64,000 bases of DNA, taken from assembly GCA_035607415.1 (NCBI GenBank), contig DATNAQ010000024.1, positions 1-64,000 on the forward strand. The letters run 5' to 3'. Origin of the DNA: JAQBQH01 sp035607415 (GTDB lineage Bacteria; Myxococcota_A; Polyangia; Palsa-1104). The position numbers and the translations under genes were made by a program. The notes below the pieces were generated by a model that was given only the letters and a program-made list of their open reading frames with translations, was not told the origin of the DNA and made no database searches. This document shows, piece after piece, positions 8,046-16,494 of this stretch (position 1 is the first letter of the stretch; each line of letters starts with the position of its first letter).

Positions 8046-8935
8046 GCCCCACGAGCCGCGCCGCCCTCGTGCTCGCCGCCGCCGCCGCCGGTTGCACCAC
8101 GCCGAGCTACGGCAACGGCCACCTGCAGTGCGCGGCCGGCGGCGCCTGCCCGGGCGGCTTCTACTGCGCCTCCGACGATCATTGCTGGCGCGCCGGCAGC
8201 GGCCCTGCCGACGCCGACCTCGCGATCCCCGTCGGTGACGATCTGGCCTCGCCGCTGCTCCTGGATCTCGCCGGCGCCGATCTCGCCACGCCGGCGTCGA
8301 CCTGCGCGAGCCTGAGCGGCAGCGTCCTCTTCTGCGACGGCTTCGAGAGCGACTTCGCGACGAACGGCTGGAGCGTGAGCGGCAGCAACGGCACGCCCAG
8401 CCTCGACACGACGCGCGCCTATCGCGGCCTCTCCGCGCTCCACTCGCACATTTCCGGCGCGCCCGCGATGGCCGGACCGGTCGCGCTGCTCCATCGGGCC
8501 GACCTCTTCCCCATCAGCGGCACCATCTACGCGCGCGTCTGGGTCTACTTCACGTCGGGCCTGCCCGACAGCTTCGAGCAGCTCCTCAACTTCGCCGACA
8601 ACGTGTCGACCGGCTACTCCGTCGCCACCGACACCGGCAAGGTCACGCTCAACGACTACGCCGCCGGCGTCTACCAACGCTCGACGACGGCGATCCCGCT
8701 CGATCGCTGGGCCTGCCTGCAATTCGAGGTCGAGCAGTCGAGCGCCTCGGGCGCCATCCACATCCGCGTCGACGGCAACCTGCTCGCCGACCTGCCGCAG
8801 AACGCGATGACCACCGCCGCGGTCAACCTCTCCGTCGGGCTCGACTTCTACGGCAACGCCGTCGACATTCCAGCGTACGACGCCTGGTTCGACGAGCTCC
8901 TCATCGACAACAAGCCCACCACCTGCGAGGAATAG
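8042..8935 (+). CDS. Lipoprotein with lectin-like beta-sandwich domain
   Basis: 297 residues. The lipoprotein signal ends in AAAGC (Cys18). A Cys pair (CAAGGACPGGFYC) is followed by a linker with four Asp-Leu units (ADLAIP, DDLASP, LDLAG, ADLATP; about 56-84). A C-terminal domain of about 200 residues begins LFCDGFESDF and resembles LamG/concanavalin-like folds that bind or cut polysaccharide. No catalytic residues can be named. It is translated from an ATGA overlap with the TPR gene. The anchor and domain layout are supported by the sequence; ligand binding is a guess. Confidence 0.72.
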   Translation: MSPTSRAALVLAAAAAGCTTPSYGNGHLQCAAGGACPGGFYCASDDHCWRAGSGPADADLAIPVGDDLASPLLLDLAGADLATPASTCASLSGSVLFCDGFESDFATNGWSVSGSNGTPSLDTTRAYRGLSALHSHISGAPAMAGPVALLHRADLFPISGTIYARVWVYFTSGLPDSFEQLLNFADNVSTGYSVATDTGKVTLNDYAAGVYQRSTTAIPLDRWACLQFEVEQSSASGAIHIRVDGNLLADLPQNAMTTAAVNLSVGLDFYGNAVDIPAYDAWFDELLIDNKPTTCEE

Positions 8936-9562
8936 CTACGACAGCCGCGCGCGCAGCGTCATGCGATAGAAGTCGGACGCGTCGTCGCTGACTTCGTCGA
9001 CCACGCCCTCGAGCGACGCGCGCAGCTGATTGCGCGCCTCGTGGATGCGCCACGCCACCGTCCCCGGCGGGCAGCCGAGCACCGCCGCCGCCTCGTCGTG
9101 CGACAGCCCCTGCAAGGCCACGAGGACCACGGTCGACCGCAGCGTCGGCGACAGCCGGTCGAGCGCCGTCACCAGGCGCGCATAGGTCTGCCGCAGCTCC
9201 GCTGCCCGCCGTGGATCCCCATACGCGTCCACCGCGACCGCCGCCTGCACGCGCGGATCGTCGAGCCCGCTGGTGCGCCGCCGCGCCGTATCACGCCGCG
9301 CGTTCAGCGATCGATTGACCGCGATGCGATAGAGCCACGTGAAGAACTCCGAGCGCCCCGCGAACGTGTGCAGCTGCTGATAGGCGCGCGTGAACACGTC
9401 CTGCGTGATGTCGTCGGCCTCGGCGCGCGAGCCGGTCAGGTGCAGCGTGAGGGCGTAGATGCGCGCGCGATAGCGGCGCACCAGATCGTCGAATGCCGCG
9501 CGATCGCCTGCTTGCGCGCGCTTGACGAGCTTCTCGGTCTTGTCGCCGGGCACGAACGACAT
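8936..9562 (-). CDS. ECF-type RNA polymerase sigma factor
   Basis: About 208 residues. Region 2 is clear (AFDDLVRRYRARIYALTLHL, then DDITQDVFTRAYQQL and FFTWLYRIAVNRSLNA). Region 4 follows (LSPTLRSTVVLVALQGLSHD, EAAAVLGCPPGTVAWRIHEA), with a helix-turn-helix for the -35 element. I prefer the ATG at 9562; a GTG at 9583 would add seven residues. No anti-sigma gene adjoins it, and the short C-terminal tail is not a fused anti-sigma domain. It diverges from the metallo-beta-lactamase gene across 112 bases that hold a repeated decamer. Confidence 0.93.
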   Translation of the reverse strand: MSFVPGDKTEKLVKRAQAGDRAAFDDLVRRYRARIYALTLHLTGSRAEADDITQDVFTRAYQQLHTFAGRSEFFTWLYRIAVNRSLNARRDTARRRTSGLDDPRVQAAVAVDAYGDPRRAAELRQTYARLVTALDRLSPTLRSTVVLVALQGLSHDEAAAVLGCPPGTVAWRIHEARNQLRASLEGVVDEVSDDASDFYRMTLRARLS

Positions 9563-9597
9563 TTGGATTCGACACCCGACCACGCGGGGCCTTGGCT

Positions 9598-9651
9598 GTT
9601 TCTACGTTCGAGGGTGCGCGATCGATCTGTCGACGGCCACAGTTTCTACGT
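9598..9651. repeat. Direct repeat in the sigma factor/beta-lactamase spacer
   Basis: The decamer GTTTCTACGT occurs at 9598-9607 and again at 9642-9651, 44 bases apart (about four helical turns), between the divergent ECF sigma and metallo-beta-lactamase genes. TACAAT at 9661-9666 is a likely -10 for the lactamase. The repeat could be an operator or an ECF promoter element; this is unproven. Confidence 0.4.
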
Positions 9652-9674
9652 AAGCCTCGCTACAATGGAGCCCC

Positions 9675-10529
9675 ATGCGCCCCCTGGCCCTCGCGATCCT
9701 CCTCGCCACCACACTCCCGATCGCCGCGCTGCCGGCGCCCGCCCGCGCCCAGACCGTCTCCAACATGCGCGCGACCATCCACGGCGCCTGGAGCGCCCCG
9801 GTCGAGCCCTTCCGCGTCGCCGGCAACGTCTACTACGTCGGCGCGCGCCAGATCGCGTCGTACCTCATCGTCACCCCGGCCGGGCACATCCTCCTCGACA
9901 CCGGCACCAAAGAGATGGAGCCGGTCGTGCGCCGCAACATCGCCAAGCTCGGCTTCAGGCTCAGCGACATCAAGATCCTGCTCTGCGGCCACGCCCACTA
10001 CGATCACGTGCAGGGCCACGCCGCCATGAAGCGCGCCACCGGCGCCCGCGTGATGGCGCTCGGTGACGACGCGCTGGCGCTCGCCTCGGGCCGCGATCGC
10101 TCGCCGCTCGCCGACGAGGAGCGCTGGGATCCCGTCCCCGTCGATCGCACGCTGAAGGACGGCGACACCGTCACCCTCGGCGGCACGACCCTGAAGGCCA
10201 CCTGGGCCCCGGGGCACACGCCCGGCTGCACCGTCTGGAGCATGCGCGTCGACGACAAGCAGCAGCCGCGCACGCTCGCCTTCTTCGCCTGCGCCGGCCC
10301 CAACTCCGAGGTGAAGCTGGTCGGCAACCGCCAGTTCCCGCGGCTCGTCGACGAGACGCGCGAAGGCCTGCGCCGCCTGCGCGCGCTCCATCCCGACCTC
10401 TACGTGACCATGCATCCCGACGCCAACGAGCGCCCGATCACGCACGACGACTGGACCAAGATGCTCGACGAGATCGACGCCGATCTCACTCGTCGCGTGC
10501 GCGCCGAACAAGCCGCGAAGCGACCCTAA
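9675..10529 (+). CDS. Subclass B3-type metallo-beta-lactamase
   Basis: A 284-residue periplasmic MBL-fold protein with a Sec signal cut after APARA (residue 25). The zinc ligands fit subclass B3: HAHYDH (His106, His108, Asp110, His111), His181 in APGHTPG, and His247 in VTMHPDANE. YYVGARQIASYLIVTPAGHILLDTG is shared with B3 enzymes of environmental bacteria, and the length is typical. B3 enzymes open beta-lactam rings, including carbapenems. Around the B3 Ser221 position the text reads FFACAGPNS, which differs from the usual ADSL. The gene overlaps the HAD hydrolase tail to tail by 4 bases. Confidence 0.88.
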   Translation: MRPLALAILLATTLPIAALPAPARAQTVSNMRATIHGAWSAPVEPFRVAGNVYYVGARQIASYLIVTPAGHILLDTGTKEMEPVVRRNIAKLGFRLSDIKILLCGHAHYDHVQGHAAMKRATGARVMALGDDALALASGRDRSPLADEERWDPVPVDRTLKDGDTVTLGGTTLKATWAPGHTPGCTVWSMRVDDKQQPRTLAFFACAGPNSEVKLVGNRQFPRLVDETREGLRRLRALHPDLYVTMHPDANERPITHDDWTKMLDEIDADLTRRVRAEQAAKRP

Positions 10530-11257
10530 CGTCCGAGCGTCGCCACGATGGCGCGGCAGGCCTCGGCCACGCCGTCGACGCGCTCGACGTCTTCGTAGTG
10601 CCCGCCGTAGTGCGCGAACGGATCGATCAGCCCCACGCGCATCCCCGCCGCGCGCGCGCCGACGACATCGGTGGCCCAGGTGTCGCCGAGGTGCAGCGCG
10701 TCCGCCGCCGCCACGCCGTAGCGCGCGAGCGCCGGCGCGAAGATGCGCGGGTCCGGCTTCTCGACGCCGACGACGTGACTGTCGACGACGAGATCGAACG
10801 CGCCTCCGATCCCGAGGTTGTCAAAGAGCGTCTGCAGCTGCCCTTCGGAGTTCGACACCACCACCACCGGCACGCCGCGCGCGCGCAGCTCGCCGACCGC
10901 CGCGACGAGCCCGTCGGGCACCTTGCGCCACAAGTTGAACCGCCGATGCTCCGCCCACAGCACGCGCGTGCACTCGGCGGCGCGCGCTTCGTCCACCTCC
11001 GTCGCGATCTGCACCAGCGTGGCCATGAACGCGCCCCACGCCGGATTGATGTCCTTATCGGGCAACGGCGGCAGAAGTTGCTTCTGATCGAGTCTTTTTT
11101 TCGCGAGGCCTTCGGCGCGCTCGATGGAACGCTCGTCGACCACCCGCGCCAGCGCCGAGGCCGCGAGGTCGGCGCAGGCGCGGTGGTCGAGGAAAACGAT
11201 GGTATTGCCGGCGTCGAGGCTCAGGAGCCGGACGCCGCGGTAGAGCGCGCCTGACAC
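10526..11257 (-). CDS. HAD-superfamily hydrolase
   Basis: A 243-residue cytosolic phosphatase-like enzyme. Motif I is LDAGNT (nucleophile Asp near residue 15, with Asn where many members have Gly), motif II is VVVSNSEG, motif III Lys lies in GVEKPDPRIF, and motif IV is HLGDTWATDVVGARAAG. The layout is that of the phosphoglycolate phosphatase/REG-2-like group with an alpha-helical cap. The substrate cannot be told. It directly follows recA on the minus strand (1 base from its stop) and converges with the lactamase gene, overlapping it by 4 bases. Confidence 0.88.
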   Translation of the reverse strand: MSGALYRGVRLLSLDAGNTIVFLDHRACADLAASALARVVDERSIERAEGLAKKRLDQKQLLPPLPDKDINPAWGAFMATLVQIATEVDEARAAECTRVLWAEHRRFNLWRKVPDGLVAAVGELRARGVPVVVVSNSEGQLQTLFDNLGIGGAFDLVVDSHVVGVEKPDPRIFAPALARYGVAAADALHLGDTWATDVVGARAAGMRVGLIDPFAHYGGHYEDVERVDGVAEACRAIVATLGR

Positions 11258-12424
<1,167 letters not shown>

Positions 12425-12434
12425 CGTCTCTCCT

Positions 12435-13001
12435 TCATCCCTTGGCCCCGAGGGCGACCCGCGCGCGCGCGATGTACTCGGCACCGGCCGAGCGGGTCTT
12501 GCTCTCGTACACCACGATCTCGGTGAACGTGCTCGCACCGACGAGCGCGTCCGACTTCCAAAGCTCCGCCGCCGAATCGCGATGCTCTTTCACGCGACCG
12601 ACGGTGACATGCGGATGATAGGCGCGCTCCTCTTTTTCGAAGCCGAGCTCGACCATCGCCCCTTCGATCTCGCGCTGCAGCGCCGCCAACGCAGGCGGCG
12701 CCTCGACGCCGACCCACAAGATGTTGGGCTTCTGCGCCGAAGGGAACGCGCCCAACCCCACAGCTTTGGCCTCGAACGGCTGGTGCCGCGCCGCCACGCG
12801 CTGGCACGCGCCGGCCACGCCCTCGACCAGCTCCTCCCCGATCGACCCGAGGAAGCGCAACGTCAGGTGCAGGTTGGCCGCCGGCACCCACGCCACGCGG
12901 AAGCCCGCGTCGCCCATGGGCGCCTTGTGCCGCTCCACCTCCTCGGCGATCTTCCGCGTCACGGCGACGGAGAAGTTGAGCGCGAGGAAGATACGGGGCA
13001 T
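12435..13001 (-). CDS. thpR: RNA 2',3'-cyclic phosphodiesterase (2'-5' RNA ligase family)
   Basis: A 188-residue 2H phosphoesterase. The two HxTx motifs are HLTLRFLG (residues 45-52) and HPHVTVGR (129-136), which form the symmetrical active site. The family opens 2',3'-cyclic phosphates on RNA and was first studied as a tRNA half ligase. The start ATG at 13001 gives the usual MPRIFLAL N-terminus. The upstream in-frame sequence is unrelated shadow. The gene lies 10 bases before recA and is almost certainly co-transcribed with it. Confidence 0.92.
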   Translation of the reverse strand: MPRIFLALNFSVAVTRKIAEEVERHKAPMGDAGFRVAWVPAANLHLTLRFLGSIGEELVEGVAGACQRVAARHQPFEAKAVGLGAFPSAQKPNILWVGVEAPPALAALQREIEGAMVELGFEKEERAYHPHVTVGRVKEHRDSAAELWKSDALVGASTFTEIVVYESKTRSAGAEYIARARVALGAKG

Positions 13002-13097
13002 TTGTTCAGTACCATAAAACGGGCGATCGGAGGCGTCAAGCATTTTGGCGAGCGCAGCGCGGAGCGGGACGCCCCACTTTTGTCGTAGGATTCGAGC

Positions 13098-13517
13098 ATG
13101 CCGCGCCTGCTCGCGCTGTTGCTCCTCGTCTCCGTAGCGGCGTGCCGCACGCCGCCCCTCGACTACGACGGCGGCGTCCCCGGCAGCACCGACCTCGCCG
13201 TGACCAACCGCTCGCACGACATGCGCGGCCCGACCACGCGCGACCTCAGCGGCACGCCCATCAGCTGCTGCGGCGTCGCCGGCAACCCCGGCAACGAAGA
13301 CGGCGTCGGCAAGTTCTGCCAGGCGACGATGGACTGCCTCGGCCAGAAGGCGAACATCTGCGCCACCACCTTCGCGCCGACCCTGACGTTCTGCACCATG
13401 GCCTGCACGACCAACGGCAGCAACACCGAGTGCGGCTCGGGTGCGCAGTGCCAGTGCGCGCAGAGCCAGTGCGCCTGCGTCCCCGGCGAATGCGTGATGC
13501 CGCCGCCGGGCTGCTGA
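13098..13517 (+). CDS. Cys-rich small lipoprotein, paralogue of the gene at 1965
   Basis: 139 residues. The lipobox is VAAC (Cys16). A linker with Asp-Leu/Asp-Met units (TDLAV, HDMRG, RDLSG) leads into a Cys-rich domain: GNPGNEDGVGKFC ... TECGSGAQCQC ... CACVPGEC. The domain matches the lipoprotein at 1965-2363 in cysteine spacing and in the short Gly-Val-Gly-Lys motif. It is inserted on the opposite strand between cinA and thpR. TAGGAT at 13086-13091 lies 6 bases before the ATG and there is no Shine-Dalgarno, so a leaderless mRNA is likely. Function unknown. Confidence 0.78.
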   Translation: MPRLLALLLLVSVAACRTPPLDYDGGVPGSTDLAVTNRSHDMRGPTTRDLSGTPISCCGVAGNPGNEDGVGKFCQATMDCLGQKANICATTFAPTLTFCTMACTTNGSNTECGSGAQCQCAQSQCACVPGECVMPPPGC

Positions 13518-13525
13518 CGCCGCCC

Positions 13526-14761
13526 TCAGCCGAGCTGCTTGTACAGTAGATGCAGCGCCGCGTGCGCCGCGAGCTGCCGCACGAGCTCGCGATCGGTCGG
13601 CCAGAAGAGCTTGCGCACCTCGCGCACGCCGGCGCCGGTGACGGCGATGAACACCGTGCCCACCGGCTTCTCCGCCGTGCCTCCGTCGGGGCCGGCGATC
13701 CCGCTCACCGCTACCGCCCACTGCGCGCCGGTGCGCGCGCGCGCGCCGTCGGCCATCTCGATCACCGTCGGCTCCGACACCGCGCCGTGCGCCTCGAGCG
13801 TCGCGCGCTGCACGTCGAGCATCTCCTCCTTCACGGAGTTCGCGTAGGCGATCACGCCGCCGACGAACCAACGCGACGATCCCGGGATCGCCGTCACCAG
13901 CTGCCCGATCATCCCGCCCGTGCACGACTCGGCGACGGCGAGCGTCTGCCCGCGCGCGCACAGGCGCGTCCCGATCACCTCGGCCAGCGTCGTGTCTCCC
14001 GTCGCGTACACGTGATCGCCGAGCCGCGCGCGCACGTCCGCGTCGAGCCGCTCGAGCACGGCCGCGCCGTCGTCGCGCCGCACCACCACGGTCACGAGGT
14101 TCTCGGGATAGGCGATGCGAAAGTGCAGCGTCACCCCGGCCATGCCGTCGACGAGCCCGCGCAGCGCATGATCGACGTGCGACTCGCCCATGCCCGCCAC
14201 GCGCCAGGTGCGCCGGAGCGGCAGCGCGCCCCCGACGGCAGCCGCCACGCGCGGGGCCACGTGCGCCTCGAAGATCGACTTCATCTCGCGCGGCACGCCC
14301 GGCATCGAGTAGAGCCGCGCCGATCCCACCGCCACGCCGAACCCCGGCGCCAGCCCCGGTCCGTTGGCCAGCACCTCGGCCCCCGCCGGCACGCGCACCT
14401 GCCGGAGGTTGTTCGGCGTCAGCCGGAACCCGCGCGCCCTGAAGCGCTCCTCCATCTTCTGAAAGTGCGCCGGGTCCTGCGCCGGCTCGACGCCCGCCAG
14501 CGCGCTGACCACGTCGACCGTGCGATCGTCGTCGGTGGGACCAAGCCCGCCCGAGGTCACCACGATCTGCGCCCGCGCCGCCGCCGTCGTCAGCGCTGCC
14601 GTCATGTCCGCCGCGTCGTCGGTGACCGACGTGCGCCAGCGAACGTACGCGCCGAGTGCGGTAAGTCGTTCCGCAAGCCAGCTCGAGTTGGTATCGACGA
14701 TCTCACCACGATTGAGCTCGTCGCCAATCGTGACGACCTCGACGGTGACCATGTCAGCCAT
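13526..14761 (-). CDS. cinA: CinA family protein (MoaB-like domain plus nicotinamide-nucleotide amidase)
   Basis: 411 residues from the ATG at 14761; MVTVEVV at 14752 is an alternative. The N-terminal half is a molybdopterin-binding-like domain (VVTIGDELNRGEIVDTNSSW, VTSGGLGPTDDD), which in studied homologues acts as an ADP-ribose or NAD-derivative pyrophosphatase. The C-terminal half is PncC-like (LAVAESCTGGMIGQLVTAIPGSS, VAVSGIAGPDGG) and deamidates NMN in the pyridine nucleotide salvage cycle. Length is full. It belongs to the cinA-thpR-recA cluster but is separated from thpR by an opposed lipoprotein gene. Confidence 0.95.
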   Translation of the reverse strand: MADMVTVEVVTIGDELNRGEIVDTNSSWLAERLTALGAYVRWRTSVTDDAADMTAALTTAAARAQIVVTSGGLGPTDDDRTVDVVSALAGVEPAQDPAHFQKMEERFRARGFRLTPNNLRQVRVPAGAEVLANGPGLAPGFGVAVGSARLYSMPGVPREMKSIFEAHVAPRVAAAVGGALPLRRTWRVAGMGESHVDHALRGLVDGMAGVTLHFRIAYPENLVTVVVRRDDGAAVLERLDADVRARLGDHVYATGDTTLAEVIGTRLCARGQTLAVAESCTGGMIGQLVTAIPGSSRWFVGGVIAYANSVKEEMLDVQRATLEAHGAVSEPTVIEMADGARARTGAQWAVAVSGIAGPDGGTAEKPVGTVFIAVTGAGVREVRKLFWPTDRELVRQLAAHAALHLLYKQLG

Positions 14762-14846
14762 TGACGTTTCGATGCGGCCTTTTACCACTTTGACTTCATG
14801 TCCACGTCTGATAAAGTCGTAGCTCGGGTTATCGCGCACTTACCCA

Positions 14847-14890
14847 CGACGCCAGCTCCTAGCTCGCTGGGCGTCGGGGATACCCCGACG
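14847..14890 (+). promoter_or_regulatory. Two mutually exclusive hairpins in the leader of the PP2C gene
   Basis: CGACGCCAGC (14847-14856) can pair with GCTGGGCGTCG (14866-14876) with one bulge. CGTCGGGG (14872-14879) pairs perfectly with CCCCGACG (14883-14890) over an ATA loop. The two share 14872-14876, so only one can form. They end 14 bases before the ATG at 14905. The pairings are seen; a switch is inferred. Confidence 0.45.
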
Positions 14891-14904
14891 AGCGCATACA
14901 GGCC

Positions 14905-15675
14905 ATGAAGATTCGCTACGCAGCCAAGACCGACGTCGGGATGAAGCGCACCCACAACGAGGATTACTTCTCGCTCATCGAGGACGAGCAGCTCTTCATC
15001 GTGGCCGACGGCATGGGCGGACACGCGATGGGCGAAGTAGCCTCGAAGATGGCGGCCGACACGCTCGGCGAGTTCTACGCGCGCACCAAAGACGAAGACG
15101 CGACCTGGCCGTACAAGATGGATCGCCAGCTCTCCTACGTCGAGAACCGCCTCGTCTGCGGCATCAAGCTCGCCAACTGGAAGATCTACGAAGCCGCGAC
15201 CAAGGACCCGCGCTGCAAGGGCATGGGCACGACGCTGGTGGCCTCGCTCGTCAACGGCGAGAAGGTCTACTTCGCCCACGTCGGCGACTCGCGCGGCTAT
15301 CGCATCCGCGGCGATCAGATCAAGCAGATGACGCGCGATCACTCGCTCCTCGAGGACTACAAAGAAGCCAAGCCGGACATGTCCGAGGACGAGCAGCGCA
15401 ACTTCCCGCACAAGAACGTGATCACGCGCGCCCTCGGCATGCGCGACACGGTGCAGGTCGACATCAAGCACGACTCGATCGAGGACGGCGACACGTTCCT
15501 GCTCTGCTGCGACGGTCTGTCGGGCATGATCGAGGACAAGAAGATGATCGAGATCGTCAAGGCGTCCGAGGGCGATCTCGAGAAGGCCGTCGCGACGCTC
15601 GTCGACCAGGCGAACCGCAACGGCGGCGTCGACAACATCACCGTCATCCTTTTGACCTGCAGCGCCAAGTCGTAG
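14905..15675 (+). CDS. PP2C-family Ser/Thr protein phosphatase
   Basis: A 256-residue soluble phosphatase. The metal-binding motifs are intact: the Asp of KTDVGMKRTHNED near residue 10, VADGMGGHAMGE near 34-45, VGDSRGYRIR near 128, CCDGLSG near 205 and GGVDNITVILL near the end. PP2C enzymes remove phosphate from Ser/Thr residues placed by Hanks-type kinases. Two such kinases are encoded at 26955-30291 and three FHA proteins occur in the window, so a phosphothreonine network is likely. There are no membrane segments. A small lipoprotein gene follows after 2 bases. The leader carries alternative hairpins. Confidence 0.95.
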   Translation: MKIRYAAKTDVGMKRTHNEDYFSLIEDEQLFIVADGMGGHAMGEVASKMAADTLGEFYARTKDEDATWPYKMDRQLSYVENRLVCGIKLANWKIYEAATKDPRCKGMGTTLVASLVNGEKVYFAHVGDSRGYRIRGDQIKQMTRDHSLLEDYKEAKPDMSEDEQRNFPHKNVITRALGMRDTVQVDIKHDSIEDGDTFLLCCDGLSGMIEDKKMIEIVKASEGDLEKAVATLVDQANRNGGVDNITVILLTCSAKS

Positions 15676-15677
15676 TC

Positions 15678-15968
15678 GTGCGCGCGGTCGTGCTCGTGCT
15701 CGTCGCCGCCGCGTGCGCGCTCGGCGCCGGCTGCCGTGACGACGTGCTCTTCGTTCCGCCCGATCTGTCGTCGCCGCTTCTGTACTGCCCGTCGGATCCG
15801 CCGCTCGACAGCGTCTACCCGTGCGATCCGGGCGCGATCCCGTTCTGCACCTATCCGGCGCAGCAGATGACCTGCTTTTGCAAGATGGGCCCCGACGCGA
15901 TGTACCTGCTCTCGTGCGGTCCCGAGGTCCAGCCCGACGGCGGCGAGCCGACGGGCACCGGAACCTGA
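15678..15968 (+). CDS. Small lipoprotein
   Basis: 96 residues from a GTG start 2 bases after the phosphatase stop. The signal peptide ends in LGAGC (Cys19), followed by Arg-Asp-Asp. A short linker (PPDLSSP) precedes a region with five cysteines (YCPSDPP ... CDPG ... FCTYP ... CFCKMG ... SCGPE). It is the first of three small lipoproteins in a row. It is probably co-transcribed with the phosphatase. No family is recognised and the function is unknown. Confidence 0.68.
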   Translation: MRAVVLVLVAAACALGAGCRDDVLFVPPDLSSPLLYCPSDPPLDSVYPCDPGAIPFCTYPAQQMTCFCKMGPDAMYLLSCGPEVQPDGGEPTGTGT

Positions 15969-16050
15969 CACGCGTGCCGCGATCGCGTCTCCCGCCGCCA
16001 CCTAACTGCGCGAACCATCGTCCGGCACGGCTCCTGCTTCGTGTCGGCGC

Positions 16051-16305
16051 ATGCGAACGATCACGCGAATGATGCTGGCGTCGGTGCTGGCCGTCGGTGC
16101 CGGCATCTTCGCGGGGTGCGGCGACACCGACTGTCCCGAGGACATCGCGAACCAGCCGAGCTGCTCGTCGGCGGGGCTCACGTGTACGACTTCGACGGCG
16201 ACCTGCAAGTGTGACGGCACCAGCTGGAGCTGCGAGATCGGTGGTGACATGCCGATCTCCATCCGCGACATGACTCCGCCGCGTGACCTCGCGGAGAGCG
16301 ACTGA
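16051..16305 (+). CDS. Small Cys-rich lipoprotein
   Basis: 84 residues. The lipobox is IFAGC (Cys23). Eight further cysteines lie in a compact stretch (GDTDCPEDIANQPSC, GLTCTTSTATCKCDG, WSCEIGG). The C-terminus ends in IRDMTPPRDLAESD, which carries the Asp-Met/Asp-Leu units seen in other lipoproteins here, but at the tail rather than after the lipid site. The stop overlaps the start of the next lipoprotein (TGATG at 16303-16307). Function unknown. Confidence 0.65.
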   Translation: MRTITRMMLASVLAVGAGIFAGCGDTDCPEDIANQPSCSSAGLTCTTSTATCKCDGTSWSCEIGGDMPISIRDMTPPRDLAESD

Positions 16306-16493
16306 TGCGCGCGCTCGCCCTCGTCGCGCTCGTGCTCGGCCTCGCCGGCTGCCCGTCGCGCGGCAGCTGTCCGGTCGACACCATCTCGAGCGCGAGCCAG
16401 TGCATCCCGATCGCGGATCTCGCGGTGCCCGATCTATCGGGCGTCGCGCGCGACCTGGCGCTCGCACACGATCTGGCGCCGCCGCAGGACTGA
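16305..16493 (+). CDS. Very small lipoprotein with Asp-Leu repeat tail
   Basis: 62 residues, translated from a TGATG overlap. The signal ends in GLAGC (Cys16). The mature part is only about 46 residues and ends in four Asp-Leu units (IADLAVPDLSG, ARDLAL, HDLAPPQD). There is no folded domain, so the protein may be a membrane tether or the remnant of a longer lipoprotein. It converges with the iron permease gene, one base apart. Confidence 0.6.
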   Translation: MRALALVALVLGLAGCPSRGSCPVDTISSASQCIPIADLAVPDLSGVARDLALAHDLAPPQD

Positions 16494-16494
16494 G

